From Oscillospiraceae bacterium (GTDB lineage: Bacteria > Bacillota > Clostridia > Oscillospirales > Oscillospiraceae), in assembly GCA_009786445.1 (NCBI GenBank), contig WQTE01000010.1:1-42210 (forward strand): a DNA stretch of 42,210 bases. Direction: 5' to 3'. The notes under the pieces were generated by a model that saw only the letters and a list, made by a program, of their open reading frames with translations, was not told where the DNA came from and made no database searches. This document shows positions 7,930 to 16,643 of this stretch, piece by piece (position 1 is the stretch's first letter; the number at the start of each line of letters is the position of its first letter). Both the position numbers and the translations under genes were made by a program.

Positions 7930-8526
7930 CTATCTGCTTAAATTATTTTTTAGTAATTCGATGCTTTCCGTAACCTCTTTCATAACCTCATCAACTGTGG
8001 ATTTTTCATCCCATGCGTGCATGATTCCCTCAATATATGTTGACACGAGATTTACCACATGCAGGGGTTTCACTTCGGCTTTGAACATACTTTCTTCACC
8101 AATATCCAGTGTTACCTTTGCGTGCATATCCGTAGCGATTGCCAAGAGCCGCGCAATATCCTCCGCAACTTCTTCGTCTTCTTCTCCAAAGACACTTTCC
8201 AGAAAACTGCTCATTGCGGGGTAGCGTTCTTTTATCGAAAGCCGAAATTTCGTTATTGTTACCGCTCTTTCAAAGAAATCTTTGTTTAGAGTATCTCTTT
8301 TCTCCTGAGCTTCGGTCATTACTATCTTGCCTGTATAGTAGACCAGATATGAGTACAGACCTTTTTTGCTCCCGAAATAATGGAAAATGAGCGCTTTTGA
8401 TATACCTGCTGCGGCGGCAATCTCGCTGATGTATGCCTTTTTGTAACCAACCTCACCAAACACTGTCATCGCCGCCGTTACTATTCTATTTTGTTTTTCC
8501 TGTGGTTGTGATAAAAACTTTCGCAT
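7930..8526 (-). CDS. TetR/AcrR-family transcriptional regulator
   Basis: At 198 residues it has the size of a one-domain TetR repressor. The DNA-binding helices are at about 12-55: RIVTAAMTVFGEVGYKKAYISEIAAAAGISKALIFHYFGSKKGLY broken into its usual parts, with ISEIAAAAGIS as the turn and IFHYFGSK as the recognition helix end. The remainder is helical ligand-binding and dimer domain, with no known signature. ATG 8526 follows AAAGGAGA. The gene is 69 bases upstream of the B12/opine-dehydrogenase pair on the same strand and probably controls it and itself; a palindromic site overlaps its own promoter. Confidence 0.9.
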   Translation of the reverse strand: MRKFLSQPQEKQNRIVTAAMTVFGEVGYKKAYISEIAAAAGISKALIFHYFGSKKGLYSYLVYYTGKIVMTEAQEKRDTLNKDFFERAVTITKFRLSIKERYPAMSSFLESVFGEEDEEVAEDIARLLAIATDMHAKVTLDIGEESMFKAEVKPLHVVNLVSTYIEGIMHAWDEKSTVDEVMKEVTESIELLKNNLSR

Positions 8527-8570
8527 ACCGAAATATCTCCTTTAAGTAAAAAGTTACATTTGCTCTCAAT

Positions 8571-8609
8571 CGCTGAATCAGTGTAGCGTAAATGAAAAAG
8601 ATAATGCAA
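8571..8609 (-). promoter_or_regulatory. Predicted tetR promoter with overlapping palindromic operator
   Basis: Minus-strand TTGCAT (8604-8609), 18-base spacer, TACACT (8580-8585). The 13-base CGCTGAATCAGTG at 8571-8583 is an imperfect palindrome (core CTGA-N-TCAG) overlapping the -10 and start point, where an autorepressor would bind. Confidence 0.45.
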
Positions 8610-8646
8610 GAAACGCAATTTTAAGTGACATAGGCACTATGCAATA

Positions 8647-10164
8647 CTAAGCCCTGCCAAGCCAGCGGCCATCCGCGGCAAATCTGTGCCGCTCACCTTC
8701 AATGGTGACGGTTCCGCCGCTCACCATTTCACCGCTCGCACGCAGGTAGTACCAGTTTCCGCCGGACTGAATCCAACCGGTCTCCATCACTCCGTCTGAG
8801 TCCATGAAGTACCAGTGTCCGCCGCTGCGTACCCAGCCGGTCATCATAGCTCCGCTTGAGCCAAAGAAGTACCAATCTTCACCCAAACGCAGCCACCCGC
8901 TCGCCATTGCTCCGCTGCCGTGCAAATAGTACCATAATCCACGGTCAAGCAGCCAGCCTGTCGCCATTTCGCCGCTTGGAATCAAGAAGAACCAGTTTCC
9001 TCCCGTACGAACCCAGCCGGTCGCCATGGTGCCATTTGCACGAAGGAAGTACCATTCTCCTTCTTGGTCGTCACGTACCCATCCGGTTTGCATATAGCCC
9101 GCATTATTAAAGAAATAACTCTCGCCGTTTATATGATGCCAACCTCGTGCAAATCCGCCGCCATCAAACTCATATCTCCAGCCGTTATTACTATGCCGCC
9201 AGCTTCCCGCCAGCAACCTGCCTCCGGGTGCAGGCAATTGCCACGGTCCTTGACCAAGCGGTCGCAAAGTCCTGAAGTACTCTTGGATAGCCGCCACGTA
9301 GGCATCTGCCAATCTGCCGAGCGACTCATTAGACGAAAGAAATGCACGGTCTTGAGGGTTTGTGTGAAAGCCGTTTTCAGCTAAGACTGCCGGTATATTC
9401 ATCTCACGAATCATGAAGAAATTTTCCGCTCTCAGACCATGCTGTCTTCTCGGAATTCCTGCATTGTGGATGTGGTTGAGCAGAATATCCCCAAATTGTC
9501 TGCTCTCGGTTGTGTATGTAAAGTTCGGGAAATATGTGCGAGTATGCACGCGTGCCGCCGGATTGATAAAGTATACTTCAGCTCCGCGTACATTTGTATT
9601 TATAGGATTCCCCGTGGCATTTGAGTGAAGTGATATAGATAAAAAGTTGTTTCTTACTACAGGATGAGTTTGGTAGTCAAAAACGCGCCTCAAGTCAGGA
9701 TGAATCACTCTTGCAGCGTTGAACGGGATATTCATAAGCCTTCTTCCTTCAGCACCTGTCGCATCATTTACAATGCCTCTCATAACACTGATAAGGTTAT
9801 TTATCTCTGTTATTTGAGCTGGTACTGTAAGCTCGTTTCTGACAGCTTCCAGTGACCAGATATTTATCCAAGCTGCACGAACCGGAAGTGTCACATTTGG
9901 TTCAGACGGTCTTGTCAAACGAACTGTAGCACCCAGCGGCTCCAATCTGTCTCTTATTGCATGTGACAGGTAGAGCATGGCAACATGCTCGCTGTACCCT
10001 TGAAAAACAATGTCGCTACCCTCTCCTTGTCCGGCATCGAGGATTATGGTTCTTCCGGCAAGCGGACGATTGTCCGCCGCCATTGCGGGTAACGCACCTG
10101 CAATAAACGAAAACACCAGCGAACATAAGAGGAAAATTGACATTGCTGCTTTTCTTGCTAACAT
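8647..10164 (-). CDS. Secreted N-acetylmuramoyl-L-alanine amidase (Amidase_3) with cell-wall-binding repeats
   Basis: A 505-residue exported protein. Residues 1-29 are a signal peptide (LARKAAMSIFLLCSLVF, cleavage near AMA-AD). Residues 36-300 match the zinc amidase fold: Glu59 in GYSEHVAML, His180 in SISLHSNA and the late catalytic Glu263 in PAVLAENGFHTN. The first zinc ligand, normally His in DAGHGG, is Gln46 here (DAGQG, codon CAA). Residues 328-500 are tandem GW/YY wall-binding repeats. ATG 10164 was chosen because AAGGAGA sits six bases upstream and it begins the signal peptide; an ORF start at 10257 would add 31 residues ahead of it. The protein would cleave or bind peptidoglycan outside the cell. 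The missing His leaves its activity uncertain. Confidence 0.88.
   Translation of the reverse strand: MLARKAAMSIFLLCSLVFSFIAGALPAMAADNRPLAGRTIILDAGQGEGSDIVFQGYSEHVAMLYLSHAIRDRLEPLGATVRLTRPSEPNVTLPVRAAWINIWSLEAVRNELTVPAQITEINNLISVMRGIVNDATGAEGRRLMNIPFNAARVIHPDLRRVFDYQTHPVVRNNFLSISLHSNATGNPINTNVRGAEVYFINPAARVHTRTYFPNFTYTTESRQFGDILLNHIHNAGIPRRQHGLRAENFFMIREMNIPAVLAENGFHTNPQDRAFLSSNESLGRLADAYVAAIQEYFRTLRPLGQGPWQLPAPGGRLLAGSWRHSNNGWRYEFDGGGFARGWHHINGESYFFNNAGYMQTGWVRDDQEGEWYFLRANGTMATGWVRTGGNWFFLIPSGEMATGWLLDRGLWYYLHGSGAMASGWLRLGEDWYFFGSSGAMMTGWVRSGGHWYFMDSDGVMETGWIQSGGNWYYLRASGEMVSGGTVTIEGERHRFAADGRWLGRA
8665..9183 (-). repeat. Tandem cell-wall-binding (choline-binding-like) repeats in the amidase
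   Basis: About eight units of roughly 20 residues, each with the pattern x-x-W-Y-F/Y-x-x-x-x-G-x-M-x-T/S-G-W-x. Examples are GNWFFLIPSGEMATGWL and GHWYFMDSDGVMETGWI. These are CW_binding_1-type repeats that anchor proteins to wall polymers. At the DNA level the units keep recognisable similarity, which may allow copy-number change. Confidence 0.88.
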
Positions 10165-10223
10165 TAACTGTCTCCTTCGTGTTGTACAATTGGGATGCTT
10201 TATGTGCATTCCCTGCGAGAAAC

Positions 10224-10240
10224 GGCTTATATCGTAAGCC
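10224..10240. repeat. Short hairpin between htpG and the amidase gene
   Basis: GGCTTA (10224-10229) pairs with TAAGCC (10235-10240) across five bases, in the 113-base gap after htpG. A second small stem (CCC-TTC-GGG) is adjacent. No U tract follows, so a terminator role is weakly supported. Confidence 0.25.
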
Positions 10241-10277
10241 CTTCGGGAAGCGGGCAATCGATAAACGCCCTATATCA

Positions 10278-12218
10278 CTAAAACAGCAATGTGCTGATTA
10301 GTTCGGAAAATTCTGCGGGGTCTTCCAGTTCCACGCCGGCGGTGAGCAAGGCTTGACCGTATAGTAGCTTTGAAATGTTTGTCGCCTTGTCTTTATCATT
10401 TTCGTAAGCATCTTTTAATGCCGCAAACGACGGGTGTTCTACGTTTAGTTCAAGTACACGCTCTGCGCGCATTTCGCCGAACATTCCACCTGCATTTTGA
10501 CCTTGCGCAGCTTGCATGGTTTTAAAGTATTTTTCCATTTCCAGACTTATCTCGCCCCCTGCCGCAAGTGCTACGGGGTGAGTCTTTAACTTGCCGGATA
10601 CCCTTGCCGCAACTATTTTTCCGGTGAGTGCTTCTTTTACAAAATCCAATACGTCTTTGTTTTCGGTTTCCAGGCGCTCGGTCTCTTTCTTGTCTTCATC
10701 GCTCTCTATACCGAGGTCTTCATCGTTTACCGAGCGAAAATCTTTTTCCTGAAAATTTCTGAGCGCACGCACTACAAACTCGTCTATTTCATCTGTCAAG
10801 TAGAGAATCTCATAGCCTTTTTCGCGCACTTGTTCCGCCTGTGGCAACTTATCGAGAAGTGCAGTGTTTTCACCTGCGGCGTAGTATATATACTTCTGGT
10901 CTTCGGTCATATTTTTTACGTATTCTTCCAAAGTTATCAGTTTTTCCGCTTTTGAAGAATAGAACATGATAAGGTCAGAGAGCATATCTTTGCTTGCTCC
11001 AAAACCATTTGTAAGACCGTACTTTAGTTGAATACCGAAGCTCTTATAGAATGTTTCATACTTTTCCCTTTCGGTTTCCATTAATTTTTTCAGCTCTGAT
11101 TTTACTTTCTTTTCGATATTCGTCGCAATAACCTTAAGCTGACGGTCATGCTGAAGCATTTCTCGGGAGATGTTGAGCGAGAAATCAGGCGATTCTACTA
11201 TGCCTTTTACAAACCTGAAGTGTTCAGGGAGTAAATCTGAGCAGTGCTCCATAATCATCACTCCTGATGAATACAGCTGTAAACCCGCTTTGAACTCCCT
11301 TGTGAAATAGTCGTAAGGTGTAACCGATGGAATAAACAGCATCGCCGTGTAGCTCACAAGCCCTTCTGCGGATACGCGAATAACCGAAACAGGGTCTGCC
11401 ATATCGAGGAATTTTTCCTTATAAAACTCTGCACAATCTTCGTCCGAGACATCATTTTTTGAGCGTTGCCATATCGGTATGCGGCTGTTGACCACTTCGG
11501 TTTCTGTGTAATCTTCCCATGTTTTCTTTTTGTTGCCCTCATCGTCAGTCTCATCAGTCTCGACTTGACGGCTCTTTGTGACTTCCATCATAATAGGCCA
11601 GCGCACATAGTCTGAATATTTTTTTATGAGACTTGTCAGCGTATACTCTTCAAGGTACTTTCCGTACTGCTCATCTTCCGTGTCTTCTTTGAGTTCAATT
11701 ATGATGTTTGTTCCGGCGCCCTTGTCAGGACACTCATATGGCTCAATGGAATAACCGTCTGAGCCTTTTGATACCCACTTACTTGCGGTATCCTCGCCAT
11801 AGGCGCGAGATATGACGGTCACACGCGATGCAACCATAAACGCTGAATAGAATCCCACCCCAAATTGACCGATGATGTCAATATCTTCCGGTTTCTCTTC
11901 CATGTCGTTTTTAAATTTAAGTGAGCCGCTCCTGGCTATTACGCCTAAGTTCGATTCCAGTTCCGCCGCTGTCATTCCAACACCGTTGTCGCTGATTGTC
12001 AGAACTCTGCCTTCTTTGTCGGCTTCTATTGTGATTTTAAAATCATCTCTGTTTAGACCCACTTTGTCATCTGTCAGTGAGATATAGCAAAGTTTATCTA
12101 TTGCATCTGATGCGTTTGATATCAGTTCCCGCAGAAAGATTTCCTTATGTGTGTAAATCGAGTTGACCATTAGGTCCAGTAAGCGTTTGGATTCTGATTT
12201 GAATTGCTTTTTTGCCAT
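10278..12218 (-). CDS. htpG: Molecular chaperone HtpG (Hsp90)
   Basis: A cytosolic ATP-dependent chaperone homodimer of normal bacterial length (646 residues). The GHKL ATP pocket is clear: LRELISNASDAIDKL near residue 30, ISDNGVGM near 75 and GQFGVGFYSAFMVA near 117. The middle domain has SLNISREMLQ, with the conserved Arg that contacts ATP. The C-terminal dimer domain is complete but, as in bacteria, has no MEEVD tail. The gene follows the mreB-like gene by 31 bases, and its AGGAGG lies inside a small hairpin about 12 bases from the ATG. Confidence 0.97.
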   Translation of the reverse strand: MAKKQFKSESKRLLDLMVNSIYTHKEIFLRELISNASDAIDKLCYISLTDDKVGLNRDDFKITIEADKEGRVLTISDNGVGMTAAELESNLGVIARSGSLKFKNDMEEKPEDIDIIGQFGVGFYSAFMVASRVTVISRAYGEDTASKWVSKGSDGYSIEPYECPDKGAGTNIIIELKEDTEDEQYGKYLEEYTLTSLIKKYSDYVRWPIMMEVTKSRQVETDETDDEGNKKKTWEDYTETEVVNSRIPIWQRSKNDVSDEDCAEFYKEKFLDMADPVSVIRVSAEGLVSYTAMLFIPSVTPYDYFTREFKAGLQLYSSGVMIMEHCSDLLPEHFRFVKGIVESPDFSLNISREMLQHDRQLKVIATNIEKKVKSELKKLMETEREKYETFYKSFGIQLKYGLTNGFGASKDMLSDLIMFYSSKAEKLITLEEYVKNMTEDQKYIYYAAGENTALLDKLPQAEQVREKGYEILYLTDEIDEFVVRALRNFQEKDFRSVNDEDLGIESDEDKKETERLETENKDVLDFVKEALTGKIVAARVSGKLKTHPVALAAGGEISLEMEKYFKTMQAAQGQNAGGMFGEMRAERVLELNVEHPSFAALKDAYENDKDKATNISKLLYGQALLTAGVELEDPAEFSELISTLLF

Positions 12219-12227
12219 TTTGTTCGC

Positions 12228-12242
12228 TAACCTCCTAGGTTA
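12228..12242 (-). promoter_or_regulatory. Hairpin that contains the htpG ribosome-binding site
   Basis: As RNA, TAACCT-AGG-AGGTTA forms a 6-bp stem with a 3-base loop. The Shine-Dalgarno AGGAGG (12231-12236) is split between loop and 3' arm, so folding would hide it. The ATG is 12 bases further on. A heat-opened structure would suit a heat-shock gene, but this is inference from one short stem. Confidence 0.45.
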
Positions 12243-12249
12243 ATTATTA

Positions 12250-13278
12250 TTATATTCTCATTTGCTTGCGCCGAGCAAGATTTATCGTACCATCGGTCAT
12301 GTCGCCTACCCAGTTAAGGGCTTTTCCCAGCCCGCTTGCTACACACAGGTCTGCATCGTCCGCTGTGTATGTAGCTATGCTTGTACGGCTGGATATTAAC
12401 TTGTCAAAGCCCCAGAGATGGCAGTTCCCGCCCGTCAGGACTATGCCGTTTTGAGAAATGTCGGCAACAAGTTCGGGAGGTGTTACCTCAAGTACATTGT
12501 GAACCGCTTCAACTATGTTCTCCGTGACTTCTTCAAATGCTTCTAAAATATCCGTTGAGCTGACTGCTACAACTCTCGGAAGACCTGTTAAAAGGCAACG
12601 CCCTTTAACTTCGACCGCAACGGTCTCAGGTCTCGGGAATACACAACCTATACTTTTCTTAAGTTCTTCTGCTGTGTTTTCACCAATAAGAACATTGTGA
12701 TTACGCTTTATATACTTAATAAGCGCTTCGTCAAACGCATCACCGCCTGCTTTCAGCGACTCTGATTCTACAACTCCCGACAAGGAGAGTACCGCTATGT
12801 CCGTTGTACCGCCGCCTGTGTCTATCACCATGTGCCCATCAGGTTTTGCTATGTCCAGACCTGCCCCAATTGCGGCGGCGAGCGGTGCTTCCATGAGATA
12901 TACCTTACGTGCCCCCGCAGCAACACCTGCATCTATTACGGCACGTTCTTCTACTTCTGTTATACCTGAGGGAACTGAGATTATTATTCTGGGTTTTATC
13001 ATAGAAAAAGCCAAGGCTTTTCGCACAAATTCTTTGAGCATACGCTCTGTCATGTCATAGTCGGATATTGCCCCTTCATGCATTGGGCGTATCGCAACGA
13101 TGTTTCCGGGCGTGCGCCCGAGCATCCGCTGTGCCGCCATGCCTACGTTGAGCAGTCGTCCCGTATTCTTATCCATGGCGACTACCGCAGGTTCGCGCAT
13201 TATAACGCCCTTTCCGCGTGTGGAGAGCAAAACCGAAGTAGTTCCTAAATCTATTCCTAAATCTCTGCCAAGAATCAT
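12250..13278 (-). CDS. MreB/Mbl-family rod-shape actin homologue
   Basis: A 342-residue bacterial actin. The five actin-fold motifs are visible: phosphate 1 DLGIDLGTTSVLL near residue 6, the connect and phosphate 2 region VIDTGGGTTDIAVLS near 151, GGDAFDEALIKYI, and the adenosine loop IVLTGGNCHLWGFD. IISVPSGITEVEERAV is characteristic of MreB. It assembles under the membrane and guides wall synthesis. The usual mreC/mreD partners are absent; it lies instead between comF and htpG, as some Mbl/MreBH paralogues do. ATG 13278 is 12 bases after the comF stop with AGGA six bases ahead. Confidence 0.9.
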   Translation of the reverse strand: MILGRDLGIDLGTTSVLLSTRGKGVIMREPAVVAMDKNTGRLLNVGMAAQRMLGRTPGNIVAIRPMHEGAISDYDMTERMLKEFVRKALAFSMIKPRIIISVPSGITEVEERAVIDAGVAAGARKVYLMEAPLAAAIGAGLDIAKPDGHMVIDTGGGTTDIAVLSLSGVVESESLKAGGDAFDEALIKYIKRNHNVLIGENTAEELKKSIGCVFPRPETVAVEVKGRCLLTGLPRVVAVSSTDILEAFEEVTENIVEAVHNVLEVTPPELVADISQNGIVLTGGNCHLWGFDKLISSRTSIATYTADDADLCVASGLGKALNWVGDMTDGTINLARRKQMRI

Positions 13279-13290
13279 ATGCTTTCCTAG

Positions 13291-13941
13291 TTATCCTCCT
13301 CGGGCAAGTGATGCGCACACCACATCTGAAGCTCCTGCACGGATTAGCACTCCGGCGCATTCTTCAAGTGTTGAACATGTTGTCACAATGTCGTCAATGA
13401 GTAAGACTCGTTTGCCGGCTATAATTTCGGGGTCTGAGGCAATATAAGCACCCTCAATGTTTTCACTGCGCTCTGCTCTGTCTCCAAGTTCTGACTGCGC
13501 TCGCACATCCCGATGTTTTTTAAGCGTTTCTACTGCAACATCGTCAAGTTCCAGTGCAGTGGCAAGTGCTAAGAGCATCGCCTGATCGTAGCCGCGTGTG
13601 CGCTCGCGCTTACTGCTGAGCGGAACCCATGAGATTATATCGTAGTTTAGTTCGGGGTTTTCACGTATACATTCCGCCATCAATTTTCCGTAGGCTTCTG
13701 CATAAAATGATGCTCCTCGAAACTTATATCGCAAAATAGATCTACGCACAACACCAATATAATACAACGGAGAGACACAAAAGTCAAAGTTTTCCCCATT
13801 TTGATGCCCAAAATTGTCAGCAAAAGGCAATTCTTCAGTGCACTTGTCACACCAGCCATCGTCATTTTTGCCCAGAACACGCCCGCAAAATACACATTTT
13901 GGCGGAAAAAGTATATCAAGAAATGTTCTTATAATTCCCAT
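13291..13941 (-). CDS. comF: ComF-family amidophosphoribosyltransferase-like protein
   Basis: A 216-residue protein with an N-terminal zinc finger (CVFC at 15-18 and CDKC about 16 residues later) and a C-terminal phosphoribosyltransferase domain with VLLIDDIVTTCSTL as the PRPP loop. WVPLSSKRERTRGYDQAMLLA is the other family block. ComF proteins aid DNA uptake in competent bacteria, probably with the primosome, and are also widely kept in non-competent ones. It lies 12 bases after recD2 in the same run. Confidence 0.9.
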   Translation of the reverse strand: MGIIRTFLDILFPPKCVFCGRVLGKNDDGWCDKCTEELPFADNFGHQNGENFDFCVSPLYYIGVVRRSILRYKFRGASFYAEAYGKLMAECIRENPELNYDIISWVPLSSKRERTRGYDQAMLLALATALELDDVAVETLKKHRDVRAQSELGDRAERSENIEGAYIASDPEIIAGKRVLLIDDIVTTCSTLEECAGVLIRAGASDVVCASLARGG

Positions 13942-13953
13942 TTTGCAGTTCTC

Positions 13954-16167
13954 CTATCCGTCCCCTGCGAGTCTGGCGCGAAGACCGCTGTAGCGCTTGC
14001 GGCGTTTGCCGTTTTCTACCATAGTGTGCATTATCTTGGGGTTGCCGACTATTATCAGCAAATTTTTTGCCCTCGTCATTGCGGTGTACAGGACACTTCT
14101 TGTCAGGAGCATTGGTGCGGCTGATGTCATCGCCAGTATCACGGCGTGATACTCACTGCCTTGTGATTTATGCACAGTCATCGCAAATGCCGGTTCGAGT
14201 TCTTGAAGTTGGTCAAAAATATATGTCACAAGTTTATCTTCATAATCGACAATTACTATTTCCTTATCCGCATCTATATCCTTTATAACTCCGACATCTC
14301 CGTTGAAAACGCCTGTACCTGACAATAGTCCGTCATGGCTTTCCCAAAGTATGTCGTAGTTATTTCTTATTTGCATCACTTTGTCGCCGGTTCTGAAAAC
14401 ATGGTCACCTACTTGCTTTTCCCGTTTTACCGGACTTTTGGGGTTTAGAGTTTCGCGTAAAAGTGCGTTTAGAGATGTCGTACCCGAGGCTCTTTTGCGC
14501 GTCGGTGAAAGCACCTGTATTTGTGAGGGGTCAATCCCCATATTTTTTGGAAGCCTCTCACCATAAAGCTCTGCAACGGTATTAGCCAGGTCTTCCTCTG
14601 TGGTGCGGCGCATGAAGAATAAGTCGGGGTGCTTTTCCGCCAGATCCGGCATAATGCCGTTGTTTACGCTGTGGGCGCACTTTACAATACCGCTGTCTGT
14701 TGCTTGTCTGAATATCTCCGTCAGCTTCGCCACCGGTATTACTCCGCTTCTGATCACGTCAGCAAACATATTTCCCGGGCCCACCGACGGCAATTGGTCT
14801 GCATCACCCACCATTACGAGCTTTGAGCCTCGCTTCATGGCACTGAGCAGAGAATGCATAAGCAGAATATCTATCATCGAGGACTCATCAACTATTACTG
14901 CATCTGCCGTGATAGGGTTGCTTTCGTCGTGGTCAAAGGCAGGTTTTCTGCTTTCATCAAGATTTGCACCGAGCAATCTGTGAATTGTCAAAGCTTCACG
15001 CCCTGTCAGTTCCGACAGACGTTTTGCCGCACGACCTGTCGGAGCACAAAGAGCTGTCTTTAGCCCCATAGCATCAAAGAGCATCAAAATCCCCCGCACA
15101 GTTGTTGTCTTCCCGGTTCCCGGACCTCCTGTGAGCGCCATCGCTCCTACTGTTTCAGCCATTGCTATGGCTTCGATTTGGAGTTCTGAATATTTAATGG
15201 TTTGAGTTTTCTCTACTTTTTTTATTTTTTTCAGCGTTTCGGGATTCGGAGAAAGCGGGTTGTGTTGTTCTTTGCTTTGCTTCATCATATCCAAAAGACG
15301 GTTTGCAACTTCGTTTTCTGCCTCAAAAATAGATGTCAAATAGCAACCATCTATGCCCGCTATATACTCTATAACAACATCTCCGTATTCACTTAGTGCC
15401 TCAAGTGCTTCGCTTACTATCTCTCCATCTACTCCAATCATTTGACTGACCGCAGGGGTCAGTTTGTCCCTTGGAATAAACGTGTGCCCGTTATCTAAAT
15501 TGTGTATAAGCGAATATATTATCGCAGATGAAACCCTTTGTGGATTGTCGCTCTCAAAACCCATGTCAATAGCTATAGCATCGGCTTCAAAAAACTCTGC
15601 ACCATAGGCTTCAGAAGCTATGATATATGGATTTTCTTTCACAGCTTCAAGTGCATCATCGCCATAGTCCTTATACACAGCGGTAGCTATGAGCGGTTTG
15701 ATATTGTACCTGCTCAGAAAATCAATGAGTCGTCTCAGACCCGCGATACGCCGATAGCTGTCGCCTATTTTGCGTGCGCTTCTCAGTGAGATGCCTTTAA
15801 CCTCTGTAAGCTTGTCCGGGTCATTTTCTATGATATTCAAAGCCTCTGCACCGAATTTATCTACTATATCACGCGCTTTAGCAGGGCCGATATTTTTAAC
15901 GGCACCCGAGGCAAGATAGCGAAAGACATCATCTGCACCGCTTGGCGGCTTTATTTCCATGGCTTCAACCTTGAACTGTTCGCCATATTGTGGGTGTGTG
16001 ATAAACGAGCCTGTCAGCAGTAACCTTTCGCCCTGCGACACACCGGGTAAACTTCCTGCTGCTGTAATCACTCCGTCTATTGTATCAAGGCGAAGCACCG
16101 TATAGCCATTTTCCGCATTTGAAAAGACTATGTTGCTGACTACCCCCTCAATCATACTATCCATCAC
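13954..16167 (-). CDS. recD2: ATP-dependent DNA helicase RecD2
   Basis: A 737-residue SF1 helicase of the long RecD2/TraA type that works without RecBC. An N-terminal OB-like and helix-hairpin-helix region (residues 1-150, with FRYLASGAVKNIGPAKARDIV) precedes the motor. Walker A is TGGPGTGKTTT at 346-356, Walker B VIVDESSM near 425, the motif III region is LVMVGDADQLPSVGPGN, and the C-terminal SH3-containing domain ends with FAMTVHKSQGSEY and LYTAMTRAK. It unwinds 5'-3' in repair. The start overlaps the dtd stop by four bases (ATGA), so translation is coupled; ATG 16158 is a possible internal alternative. Confidence 0.95.
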   Translation of the reverse strand: MMDSMIEGVVSNIVFSNAENGYTVLRLDTIDGVITAAGSLPGVSQGERLLLTGSFITHPQYGEQFKVEAMEIKPPSGADDVFRYLASGAVKNIGPAKARDIVDKFGAEALNIIENDPDKLTEVKGISLRSARKIGDSYRRIAGLRRLIDFLSRYNIKPLIATAVYKDYGDDALEAVKENPYIIASEAYGAEFFEADAIAIDMGFESDNPQRVSSAIIYSLIHNLDNGHTFIPRDKLTPAVSQMIGVDGEIVSEALEALSEYGDVVIEYIAGIDGCYLTSIFEAENEVANRLLDMMKQSKEQHNPLSPNPETLKKIKKVEKTQTIKYSELQIEAIAMAETVGAMALTGGPGTGKTTTVRGILMLFDAMGLKTALCAPTGRAAKRLSELTGREALTIHRLLGANLDESRKPAFDHDESNPITADAVIVDESSMIDILLMHSLLSAMKRGSKLVMVGDADQLPSVGPGNMFADVIRSGVIPVAKLTEIFRQATDSGIVKCAHSVNNGIMPDLAEKHPDLFFMRRTTEEDLANTVAELYGERLPKNMGIDPSQIQVLSPTRKRASGTTSLNALLRETLNPKSPVKREKQVGDHVFRTGDKVMQIRNNYDILWESHDGLLSGTGVFNGDVGVIKDIDADKEIVIVDYEDKLVTYIFDQLQELEPAFAMTVHKSQGSEYHAVILAMTSAAPMLLTRSVLYTAMTRAKNLLIIVGNPKIMHTMVENGKRRKRYSGLRARLAGDG

Positions 16168-16607
16168 ATGGTCTCCGTGTCATATATAATCGTAACAGGA
16201 CCTGCATTAACGGAGCTTACATCCATCATTGCTCCAAATCTGCCTGTCTCCACCGTAAAACCCTTGCTTTTGCAATTTTCGATAAAATGCTCGTATAACG
16301 GGATTGCCGTTTCGGGACGCGCCGCTGATGTAAAACCCGGTCTGCGGCTTTTCAAGTCGGCGTAGAGAGTGAACTGCGAAATGACCAGTATACTTCCCTT
16401 TGCCGATTCTAAATCGAGATTCATTTTGCCCGCTTCGTCGGGGAAAACCCGCAGCGTGCATATTTTAGATGCCAATTTTTCTGCATCCTCTTTGGTATCA
16501 GTATCTTTGATACCAAGCAGTACCAAAAAGCCAACACCTATCTTACCAACAATCTCTTTATCAATACTGACCGATGCGGTCGATACTCTTGTAACTACTG
16601 CTCTCAT
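16164..16607 (-). CDS. dtd: D-aminoacyl-tRNA deacylase
   Basis: A 147-residue homodimeric enzyme that removes D-amino acids from tRNA. The catalytic SQFTLYAD motif and the cross-subunit Gly-cisPro motif (NAGPVTI, usually NSGPVTI or NDGPVTI) are present. A TTG at 16619 would add four residues, but ATG 16607 has GAGGG at proper distance and begins MRAVVTRVSTASV, the family's usual first residues. It follows rel by 36 bases, the common Firmicutes rel-dtd order. Confidence 0.95.
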   Translation of the reverse strand: MRAVVTRVSTASVSIDKEIVGKIGVGFLVLLGIKDTDTKEDAEKLASKICTLRVFPDEAGKMNLDLESAKGSILVISQFTLYADLKSRRPGFTSAARPETAIPLYEHFIENCKSKGFTVETGRFGAMMDVSSVNAGPVTIIYDTETM

Positions 16608-16643
16608 ATTTTCCCTCAATTATTATCAGCGAAAACGGATGCG

